In this document: positions 4,865 through 10,933 of the stretch, in pieces | Numbering within the stretch: position 1 is the first letter of the stretch | Layout of the letters: each line of letters starts with the position of its first letter | Origin: an uncultured Ruminococcus sp. | Lineage (GTDB): Bacteria; Bacillota; Clostridia; Oscillospirales; Acutalibacteraceae | DNA: 10,933 bases | Direction of reading: 5' to 3' | Assembly: GCA_902767285.1 (NCBI GenBank) | Contig: CACXHC010000165.1 | Span: forward strand, 1-10,933 | Made by a program: the position numbers and the translations under genes | Notes under the pieces: model-generated | Database searches by the model: none | What the model was told of the DNA's origin: nothing | Seen by the model: only the letters and a program-made list of their open reading frames with translations

Positions 4865-6514
4865 ATGAAAACAAAATTAAAAATTTGGACTCGCATTTTT
4901 GTACTGATATATGTATTCATAAGTATATATATAATTGCACCGCCACTGAATGCCTCAGCGGAAGAAAAAAGTTATCGAGTTGATTCTGCCGATTTTGATA
5001 TAAAATTCAGCGAAAACGGCGATGCAACCATCACAGCGATTTGGAATGTCACATATACATCGGGCAGTTTCACAAGATTCTATATAGATTTTTTTGACCC
5101 CGGAAACCAGCTTGAGTATTTTCCTACAATGAATGTTATCAGTTGTCACATAAACGGCACCGAAGCAATCGCATCAAACTCGCTCGATAGAGTTAATAAT
5201 CATTATTATTTTGAAAAAAGCTCAACTCAAACATACACTATTCACTGGTTCAAATCGGCACAAAACGAAACCGTCACTTATGATATTACATACGAGATCC
5301 CCAATGCAGTCAAGCTTAACGAAGATAACGATGCAGAATACTGCTGTCGTTTGATTGGCTTGAATTTCCCGAAATCAGTCGGACACATAACCACAAAAGT
5401 TCATCTTCCAAACGATAATGCCCTAAAAGATTCTCATTTGTCTGTGGGCGAATTTCAAAAAGACGGTGACGTAATTTACAGTACCGCCGATAATTTCAAA
5501 GGTATGTATAAACTGCGTCTGAAAATGAAATCGGAGTATTTCGGCGAACTTCAAAGAGTTATTTCGGTGGAAGTTCCGCAAGGCTACGGCGAAAACGAAA
5601 CAGCATCACAAAGCAGCGGCTCGGGACGAACAACATCTCACAAAAAAACGGATTTCTTTTCTGCGATAATTGCTCTTGGTTTTTTCGCAGTACCGCTGAT
5701 ATTAATTGTATTTGGTTTAATTATAACTATTGTTGATAAATTCAAGGCAAAAGCATTGATACAAAGAGATCCGAATTGCTTTGTCAATGCGGCATCTCGT
5801 ATTCAAAGCAGCGGTATGCCTTATGTATGGTACGGTTTCTCCGAAACGGGTATGAATACAAATCTAAAATATCATTTTTATGCTGAAATAGTAGATTTGT
5901 GCAACAAAGGCTATATGAAAGTTACAAATCAAGGAATTATGTTTCGTGATGTTGATTTCAACGGCGAATGGGATAAAGTTATTCTCGAAATGGATCAAAA
6001 ATTCCTCAATATGCTTGAACAGCATTTTCCGATAAATAAAGGATTAAATGGTGCTATGATTCCATTCATCAGATTAAAAGAGGGCGACCCAAAAGATAAA
6101 ACACTGTATACCGATTTTTGTAGATGGATAATGGATTACAAAAAAGTTCTTAAAAACAGTCCAACATATAATAATCTTAACAATAACGGTACGTTGCAGA
6201 CGTTAAAACCCGATTTTACTATTTGGAGAAGATATGCACCACATCTTAATTTAAAAGTAAATATACAGGATTGCTTTTCAACATTGGAGCGTAATAACTA
6301 TTTGAATACTTATGTTATGTTCCAGCTTATGCAGGGACTCAGAGAGGCAAAAATAAAGCCATATTATACCGGCGATGATAGTTATTATTTTATCAACTAT
6401 TTTGATGAAAGTTATACCGCCGGAAGCAGCAGTTCAAGCAGTTCGGGGGGCGGCTGCTCCAGTTGTTCCAGCTGTTCGAGCTGTTCAGGCTGTGGCGGCG
6501 GCGGTGCAGATTAA
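4865..6514 (+). CDS. DUF2207-type membrane protein with Cys-X2-Cys repeat tail
   Basis: This 549-residue protein has a signal peptide (hydrophobic 11-25, likely cut after Ala32). An extracytoplasmic beta-rich domain follows (about 33-240; FSENGDATITAIWNVTY is typical of DUF2207), then a Ser/Thr-rich linker, one membrane helix (264-291), and a predicted cytoplasmic region (292-515). The last 31 residues are Ser and Gly with cysteines at 531, 534, 537, 540 and 543. Other DUF2207 proteins usually end in a Gly/Ser-rich tail without cysteine, so the cysteines are unusual. With the N-domain outside, the tail lies in the cytoplasm, where the radical SAM enzyme acts. AAAAGGATG (4846-4854) serves as ribosome site, somewhat far from the ATG. 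The 24-base gap to the maturase gene holds no promoter, so the two are probably co-transcribed. The family function is unknown. Confidence 0.8.
   Translation: MKTKLKIWTRIFVLIYVFISIYIIAPPLNASAEEKSYRVDSADFDIKFSENGDATITAIWNVTYTSGSFTRFYIDFFDPGNQLEYFPTMNVISCHINGTEAIASNSLDRVNNHYYFEKSSTQTYTIHWFKSAQNETVTYDITYEIPNAVKLNEDNDAEYCCRLIGLNFPKSVGHITTKVHLPNDNALKDSHLSVGEFQKDGDVIYSTADNFKGMYKLRLKMKSEYFGELQRVISVEVPQGYGENETASQSSGSGRTTSHKKTDFFSAIIALGFFAVPLILIVFGLIITIVDKFKAKALIQRDPNCFVNAASRIQSSGMPYVWYGFSETGMNTNLKYHFYAEIVDLCNKGYMKVTNQGIMFRDVDFNGEWDKVILEMDQKFLNMLEQHFPINKGLNGAMIPFIRLKEGDPKDKTLYTDFCRWIMDYKKVLKNSPTYNNLNNNGTLQTLKPDFTIWRRYAPHLNLKVNIQDCFSTLERNNYLNTYVMFQLMQGLREAKIKPYYTGDDSYYFINYFDESYTAGSSSSSSSGGGCSSCSSCSSCSGCGGGGAD
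6422..6511 (+). other. Ser/Gly/Cys tail coding region, candidate modification site
   Basis: This encodes residues 520-549: a Ser run, GGG, then CSSCSSCSSCSGC and GGGGAD. The five cysteine codons (6455-6457 to 6491-6493) are spaced exactly nine bases apart. The region is GC-richer than the rest of the gene and uses both TGC and TGT. Confidence 0.7.
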
Positions 6515-6591
6515 TATTCGTTTATAAAAATGATGATGCTCGTTTTTGTACTGGTTTAGGATGTTAGTTGAACAGCATAAAATTTATATAG

Positions 6592-6635
6592 TAAAAGTTT
6601 TTTTTGCTTCTTTTTTTTTCAAAAAAAAGAAGAGA
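6592..6635 (+). repeat. AAAG-T-run hairpin repeat
   Basis: AAAAG (6593-6597), a T run, GCTTC (6607-6611), a T run, C (6621), an A run and GAAGAG form a hairpin of CTTC-T-run with A-run-GAAG. It is the same sequence as 932-969 read on the opposite strand, apart from homopolymer lengths. It may contribute to termination after the DUF2207 gene. Confidence 0.6.
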
Positions 6636-6658
6636 ATAAGTAAATAAAAATCAATAAC

Positions 6659-6710
6659 CCCCATAGTGTAACCCTTAAAAATTCAAGGGCTATACTATGG
6701 GGGTTTTTTA
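6659..6710 (+). terminator. Terminator between convergent operons
   Basis: CCCCCATAGTGTAACCCTT (6659-6677) pairs with 6686-6704 through 17 Watson-Crick pairs, one G-T wobble and one A-C mismatch, and is followed by six Ts. It lies between the DUF2207 gene and the convergent - strand operon. The left flank is A-rich, so it probably serves both strands. Confidence 0.85.
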
Positions 6711-6730
6711 TATTATTATTTATTAAAAAA

Positions 6731-6967
6731 TTATTTTAGGGAATCGAGCTGTTTTTGAAGTTCTTCCAAACATTTTCTGCAAGCGGCTATTTCGCCGGTA
6801 TATTTATTGAACCATTCAACGTCATCATTTTCGGGTGGTTGGTGCATAAGGATCGCCTGAAGAAGTGCCGCCTGAGATCTGTTACGTCTACGCTCGATTT
6901 CGGCAATAGTTTGCAAACATATTTTTATTTCTTTTTTTACTTTACGTTTTTCAATAAAATTTGCCAT
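6731..6967 (-). CDS. Small coiled-coil protein, function unknown
   Basis: This 78-residue, highly charged protein is last in the - strand operon. It has a basic start (EKRKVKKEIK), a helical segment to about 40, a short break at PPEND (44-48), and a second helix with heptad-like leucines (LEELQKQLDSLK). Cys63 and Cys66 form a single CRKC pair and Cys17 is alone, so a full metal site is not evident. There is no signal peptide or membrane helix. It starts 9 bases after the stop of the 153-residue gene, with only a weak TAGGT ribosome site, which fits translational coupling. I recognise no family. A cytoplasmic partner of the operon's coiled-coil proteins is plausible but not shown. Confidence 0.65.
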   Translation of the reverse strand: MANFIEKRKVKKEIKICLQTIAEIERRRNRSQAALLQAILMHQPPENDDVEWFNKYTGEIAACRKCLEELQKQLDSLK

Positions 6968-6976
6968 AATAAATAC

Positions 6977-7438
6977 CTAAAATCCTTTCTTATTAACTGA
7001 ATCAGCAACATCAGCAGCTTCATCAAAGCCCTTGTCCAAATTCTGACTCATATCGATGACGGCTTTTTTGAAATCTTTCAGACGCTCTGTTTCCTGCATT
7101 TGTTCGGGATATTTCAGAAGGCAGGCATGAATTTTGTTAACTGCGATTTTTTGTTCTTCGGTGAGTCCCATCATCAGAAAGGCAAAACTGTTGGCACTGC
7201 TGTAATCCGATAAAATCTGGCGGTAGCGGAGAGGGAGATCCCCCTCCGCATTAAGGTATGAATCAATCGATGCACTTGTGTTATTCAAACACGTTATAAA
7301 TTCAGCACGGTATGTTTCTTGAACACGGTTTTTTTCATCTATATATAACCCGATGAATACGAAGAGTGCTATAAGGGCGAGAGCTAAGAGAATATGTGTG
7401 CGTATCATGCTGTCTTTGATTAATTTTTCTTGTGTCAT
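6977..7438 (-). CDS. Single-pass membrane protein, function unknown
   Basis: This 153-residue protein has a short basic N-terminus and a hydrophobic helix at about 14-33 (LLALALIALFVFIGLYI). The remainder (34-153) is polar, mostly helical and probably outside the membrane. The helix is not followed by a clear cleavage site, so a membrane anchor is more likely than a signal peptide. Cys50 and Cys105 could be a disulfide pair or chance. It begins 5 bases after the stop of the large signal-peptidase fusion gene and uses a ribosome site inside that gene's last codons, so the two are tightly coupled. I recognise no family. It may be a membrane partner or substrate of the signal peptidase domain encoded upstream; this is inference from operon position only. 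Confidence 0.7.
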   Translation of the reverse strand: MTQEKLIKDSMIRTHILLALALIALFVFIGLYIDEKNRVQETYRAEFITCLNNTSASIDSYLNAEGDLPLRYRQILSDYSSANSFAFLMMGLTEEQKIAVNKIHACLLKYPEQMQETERLKDFKKAVIDMSQNLDKGFDEAADVADSVNKKGF

Positions 7439-7443
7439 ATCTT

Positions 7444-10400
7444 TTAACCTCCGCCCTCATTTGAAGTATTCGTTTCGGGACGATAATTTTGAGCTGCAAG
7501 ACGGCGTTTTTCAAGATCTATCGCCGCACGCATTTTGCGTTCGTACTCTTCCTGAGCTTTTTGTTTCGGATCCACAGCGGATTCTTCACGGGCTTTTTTG
7601 CCCAATGCTATCATCGTACGCAGTTCATATACAGAAACAAGCGTAAGCGGAAGCATTACGAACAGCAGGAATATTTTGTTTGTATCGGCAAATGAACCGA
7701 TCCATAAATAGAATTGTGATTTGCGAACAAATACGCCTAAAATTTGGTCACTCTTTACCGGTAGGCTGTCGCTTACGGGATTTGCGTCACCTCTAACAAT
7801 AAATGTTCCGTCATCGTTGATTGATTCAACACGGTGAGTGATGAGCATACCCTTTGTTTCCGAGTCCTCAGAGAAGTAAGAGATTATATCATGCACTTCG
7901 ATTTTCTCCGGTTTGCAGCGATGAACAATTATGAAATCTCCCACATGAATTGCGGGTTCCATGCTTCCGGTTTCAACTCGCAGAACACTGTAACCTGCTA
8001 CATTGACAACATCGCCTTTGATAGTACAGTAAGTTATATAAATCGAAACTCCAAGCGACAAAATCAAAAATGCCGTCAAAACAGTGTTTATGATTGGCTT
8101 TATCTTTATGTCCATAAACGGCTGTCCGTTGGGGAGAGTCGGATTGAATCTTTGCTTTTGCTCTTCGATGTCTGCTCTTATACGCTCGCCCAGCTTCAAA
8201 CGATACTTCTTGTACAACGCATTCATTTCTTCTTCTCGTTCTTTGCGTTGTTCCTTGGTTGGTTTGGGGCGATTCTTGTATTCCGGATCCGCAAGCATCT
8301 TCTTTATACGCTCTTGGCGGCGTTTTTCTTCTTCTTTCTTTCGGATGGATATATATTTGTGTGTTTGAGCATACTGAACGTAGTATTGTTCCATAGCAGC
8401 TCTGCTCTCGATGAGCTTTCTCTTATGAGCGTCACGTCTGTGTTTTTCGGCACGAAGTTTAATATAGTCGGGACGGTCTGTATATTTCGGGAAAATTCCG
8501 AACACAGTTGCCATTACATAAACAATAAATCTTATGATTACCCAGAATGGGTGACGGCTGTATTCGTGATATATCTCTCTTACATCTTTTATCTCGTAAT
8601 ACTGCCTGAAAACTTTCAGACGTTGAGCCTTTAGCATAGCAGCATGGGCTTTCTCACGCCGCTGGTGTAGGAATCTCGCACGCTGAGCGGCTTCTTCTGC
8701 CGATTGCTGACGCTGCTTTCGGGTTTCGGCGAGTTTTGCGGCTTGTTCCGAACGCTCCTGTTTGCTGAGTTGTTTTGGCGGTCTGCCTTGAGGAGGTCTG
8801 CCACCCTGCGGCGGTCTGCCCTGACCTTGAGGTGGTCTTTGTCCCTGAGGTGGTCTGCCTTGAGCTTGCCCCTGAGGTGGTCTGCCTTGAGCTTGCCCCT
8901 GAGGAGGTTTTCCTTGAGCTTGCCCTTGAGGCGGTTTTCCTTGAGCTTGCCCTTGAGGCGGTCTGCCCTGAGCCTGACCTTGAGGCGGTTTGCCTTGAGC
9001 TTGACCCGTATTTTGTCTAAGACCGGCTGTATTTCTGAAATGAGCCATCGCCTCGGCTCTTTCCTGAGCTTGAGCTTTTGCCTTTGCCTGCATTTGGGCT
9101 TGTTTTTTCTTAGCCTCGGTAGCAGCGTTTATGATGGCCATTTCCTCGGGAGTCATGCCGGCGAGAAGATGTTCTATAATAATTTGGTTCTGAACTACAA
9201 CACGTTTTCTGTAAGCTTCCTCAGACTCGGCAAGTTCGTTCCGCAGTTTTCGGTCGTTTTCCATAAGTCTGCGGTGGAAATTCTTTCTGTCGTTAATAAT
9301 ATCAAGATGTCGAAGGGCTCTTTGTTTAGCGATTTCATGTTTATTGCGTTCTCGTTCTTCTTCGAGTTTCTTTCGCTTGTAGGCAGCTTCCTGACGAGCT
9401 TTTTCGGCAGCTTCTTTACGCTGCGTTTCTTCGATTTGAGCAAGACGCTTTGCTTCTTCTTCCTTCTGAAGTCGCTCCAGCTCTTCCTTCTTCATATTCT
9501 CTCGTTTTATGCGTTCCTGACGCTGACGCTCCAGTTCCGCACGTTCTTTTTCCGAGCGAGCTTCTTGTATTCGTCGAGCTTCCTCTTCTCGTTCTCGGCG
9601 AGCCTGTTCTTCCCGAGCCTTCTTTTCGGCGAGTTTTCGTGCAGCTTCCACCTCTCTGAAAGCCTTTTCGATTTGTATTACAAGACCGATTTGTTCGGCT
9701 ATCTCCTGAAATTCTTTGGGGTCTAAGTCGGTGTTCTCTTGTATAGTACCTTTACCGCCGGTTTCTTCCAGAGTAACGTATCCTCCGAATACCGAATAGT
9801 CATACAGCCCCGTTGCGGTGTTGAATTTTTTTACGATTTTCGGAGCTATCGGGTCGAGTTTGCGAACTTCTAAAGCTTCCTGTTCGGTTGATGATGATGC
9901 ACGGAACAACATCATGTGAAGTCCGATAAGCTCGTAAAATTCAGCCATGAATTCATCATCGGGAATAATTGCCGAATCCTCGACATTCATTTCATAGCCG
10001 ATTTTGTCGTACCCCTCTATATATTGCCAAAGCGTCAAACAGGCTTTCAAATCGACATTTTTCATGATTGCGTTTGTACGCATTACAGGCGGTCTAATGA
10101 ATGTGTTTCCGAGGGCTTTACACAACTCCGATTCTTTATAACTTTCGATTATCTTTTTTAGTTTTTCGACTCGGGCAAAAGTATTGCCTTTGTCGAGCGA
10201 CTTATCCGAAAGGTCGTGTTCATTCTCTATTTTTATAGTGATTTTCGTTTTTCCGAGCAGTTCATCATCAACAGATGTTGAAAAATCCATTGTAAACGAC
10301 TCGAAATCTTTTGAAATTTCCGAAAGTTTATCATATCGAACATTTATAAAGACAAGCAAGCGTTCAATAAGTGTGTTGATGAACTTGTTCTCGTAAGTCA

Positions 10401-10933
10401 TCAAACTTTCTTCTTTATAAACGTTCAGAATTTTCGAAGGAATGATCTTGCCTGTGATTGGGTCAACGCTTTGTATCAAGTCGGTATGCTGACCCAAATG
10501 TTTGACAGATTCGACCGAGATTTTTCGTGAAAGTGCAATCGGCACAATTTCCTCAATATCTTCGATTGTTTTTCTTGGAGTTCTAAGAACATTGTCAAGG
10601 TGCAGAATACCCAGTTCGATTGCCTCCACCCACGAAGCATCGATAATTCTTTGCATTAACACTCTGTTCATGGAGATGGAGGTATCACCGCTCCGCATTA
10701 TTTCCAGCAGTGCATTGAATTGGGTGTCCTCGTTGTATGATTTCATCATATCTTTGTATTCTTTACGAAATACAACGAGTTTTTCATCGGCTGTAACTGA
10801 AGTATCACTCGCAGCAGTTTCAACTGAAGTATTACTCGCAGCAGTTCCAACTGAAGTATCACTCGCAGCAGTTTCAACTGAAGTATCACTCGCAGCAGTT
10901 TCAACTGAAGTATCACTCGCAGCAGTTTCAACT
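7444..10933 (-). CDS. Large repeat-rich coiled-coil protein with C-terminal SipW-type signal peptidase domain (5' end beyond window)
   Basis: The frame stays open to the window edge. Counting from the internal Met at 10749 there are 1101 residues, with at least 61 more codons upstream. That Met has no good ribosome site, and the upstream codons read as a natural SVETAASDT repeat, so the true start is probably outside. Layout from that Met: globular region 1-350 (YENKFINTLIERL at 119-131 faintly recalls DUF2357-type proteins); charged coiled coils about 355-570; GQAQG(K/R)PPQ repeats 582-659; hydrophobic segment 734-754; basic linker 755-880; membrane helix about 887-908; signal peptidase domain with Ser929 (GSMEP), His972 (ITHR), Asp988 and Asp994 (GDANPVSD); last helix about 1026-1043. 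The Ser/His pair marks the SipW/ER type rather than the Ser/Lys bacterial type. SipW enzymes are normally about 190 residues, so this fusion is unusual. Substrate and role are unknown. Against extension: ATGA at 10749-10746 could be a stop/start overlap with another frame. Confidence 0.8.
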   Translation of the reverse strand, partial: VETAASDTSVETAASDTSVETAASDTSVGTAASNTSVETAASDTSVTADEKLVVFRKEYKDMMKSYNEDTQFNALLEIMRSGDTSISMNRVLMQRIIDASWVEAIELGILHLDNVLRTPRKTIEDIEEIVPIALSRKISVESVKHLGQHTDLIQSVDPITGKIIPSKILNVYKEESLMTYENKFINTLIERLLVFINVRYDKLSEISKDFESFTMDFSTSVDDELLGKTKITIKIENEHDLSDKSLDKGNTFARVEKLKKIIESYKESELCKALGNTFIRPPVMRTNAIMKNVDLKACLTLWQYIEGYDKIGYEMNVEDSAIIPDDEFMAEFYELIGLHMMLFRASSSTEQEALEVRKLDPIAPKIVKKFNTATGLYDYSVFGGYVTLEETGGKGTIQENTDLDPKEFQEIAEQIGLVIQIEKAFREVEAARKLAEKKAREEQARREREEEARRIQEARSEKERAELERQRQERIKRENMKKEELERLQKEEEAKRLAQIEETQRKEAAEKARQEAAYKRKKLEEERERNKHEIAKQRALRHLDIINDRKNFHRRLMENDRKLRNELAESEEAYRKRVVVQNQIIIEHLLAGMTPEEMAIINAATEAKKKQAQMQAKAKAQAQERAEAMAHFRNTAGLRQNTGQAQGKPPQGQAQGRPPQGQAQGKPPQGQAQGKPPQGQAQGRPPQGQAQGRPPQGQRPPQGQGRPPQGGRPPQGRPPKQLSKQERSEQAAKLAETRKQRQQSAEEAAQRARFLHQRREKAHAAMLKAQRLKVFRQYYEIKDVREIYHEYSRHPFWVIIRFIVYVMATVFGIFPKYTDRPDYIKLRAEKHRRDAHKRKLIESRAAMEQYYVQYAQTHKYISIRKKEEEKRRQERIKKMLADPEYKNRPKPTKEQRKEREEEMNALYKKYRLKLGERIRADIEEQKQRFNPTLPNGQPFMDIKIKPIINTVLTAFLILSLGVSIYITYCTIKGDVVNVAGYSVLRVETGSMEPAIHVGDFIIVHRCKPEKIEVHDIISYFSEDSETKGMLITHRVESINDDGTFIVRGDANPVSDSLPVKSDQILGVFVRKSQFYLWIGSFADTNKIFLLFVMLPLTLVSVYELRTMIALGKKAREESAVDPKQKAQEEYERKMRAAIDLEKRRLAAQNYRPETNTSNEGGG
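7447..7452 (-). promoter_or_regulatory. Ribosome binding site inside the end of the signal-peptidase fusion gene
   Basis: On the - strand the last codons GGA GGT and the stop TAA form a perfect GGAGGT, 8 bases before the ATG at 7438. The three-glycine end of the large protein therefore doubles as the ribosome site of the 153-residue gene, which couples their translation. Confidence 0.75.
8773..9006 (-). repeat. 27-bp in-frame repeat coding GQAQG(K/R)PPQ
   Basis: Six full 27-bp units (8845-9006) encode the 9-residue GQAQGKPPQ or GQAQGRPPQ. They are followed by four shortened units (GQRPPQ, GQGRPPQ, GGRPPQ, GRPPK) down to 8773. The segment lies between coiled coils of the large protein and is predicted disordered. 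Such arrays often vary in copy number between strains. Confidence 0.85.
10798..10932 (-). repeat. 27-bp in-frame repeat coding SVETAASDT, cut by window edge
   Basis: Five complete 27-bp units lie at 10798-10824, 10825-10851, 10852-10878, 10879-10905 and 10906-10932. Four are identical; the second has two substitutions and reads SVGTAASNT. The array continues off the right edge. A unit length divisible by three and the acidic Ser/Thr/Ala content fit a disordered coding linker of the large - strand protein. Confidence 0.85.

Noticed and set aside
7834..8634. + strand ORF of 266 codons
   Set aside because: It is antisense to the signal peptidase and basic linker region, with no ribosome site, promoter or recognisable domain.
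8773..9006. CRISPR-like array
   Set aside because: Units are contiguous 27-bp tandem repeats in frame with coding sequence and without spacers. The same holds for 10798-10932.
8704..9726. + strand ORF of 340 codons
   Set aside because: It lies wholly antisense to the coiled-coil and PPQ repeat part of the large - strand gene. Its Leu/Ser/Phe/Arg-rich product is what a reversed Glu/Lys/Arg-rich gene gives.
10746..10931. - strand ORF of 61 codons made of LKLLRVILQ repeats, ending in an ATGA overlap with Met 10749
   Set aside because: It is the second open frame of the same 27-bp array. The hydrophobic/Arg repeat looks unnatural, while the SVETAASDT frame joins smoothly to the large protein.

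Overview
The window looks like chromosomal DNA of a low-GC Gram-positive anaerobe, most likely a gut clostridium of the Ruminococcus/Oscillospiraceae type. The evidence is AT-rich intergenic DNA, strong AGGAGG-like ribosome sites, extended -10 promoters, and a secreted protein whose C-terminal half is a surface-protein domain (around 'SLSLEGNIGV') that I know from ruminococcal secreted proteins. I see no transposase, phage gene, tRNA, rRNA or CRISPR array.

Layout, left to right. Bases 1-28 are the end of a terminator from an upstream + strand unit. 263-904 encodes a DarT1-associated NADAR-family protein (predicted ADP-ribose-removing antitoxin) with its own promoter and no toxin gene visible beside it. 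905-1258 is gene-free and holds a T/A-rich repeat, a perfect 16-bp palindrome, a strong terminator and the next promoter. 1259-6514 is a + strand cluster: a secreted transglutaminase-like protein; a 48-residue peptide only 21 bases downstream, missed by length-filtered gene calling; an internal promoter plus leader hairpin; a radical SAM/SPASM enzyme; and a DUF2207-type membrane protein whose C-terminus is a Ser/Gly tail with five cysteines at exact three-residue spacing. A terminator (6659-6710) separates it from a convergent - strand operon.

The - strand operon (10933 to 6731) starts beyond the right edge. Its first gene encodes a very large protein: an acidic 9-residue repeat at the visible N-end, a globular domain, long charged coiled coils, a Gly/Gln/Pro repeat, a hydrophobic segment, a second charged linker and a C-terminal SipW/ER-type signal peptidase. 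Two small genes follow: a single-pass membrane protein and a short coiled-coil protein.

The best candidate for an undescribed system is the radical SAM cluster. The maturase is flanked by two possible substrates: the 48-residue peptide (no cysteine, leader-like first half) and the predicted cytoplasmic Cys-X2-Cys tail of the membrane protein. The second candidate is the signal-peptidase fusion operon. The functions of both are inference; domain calls were made by eye, without database searches.
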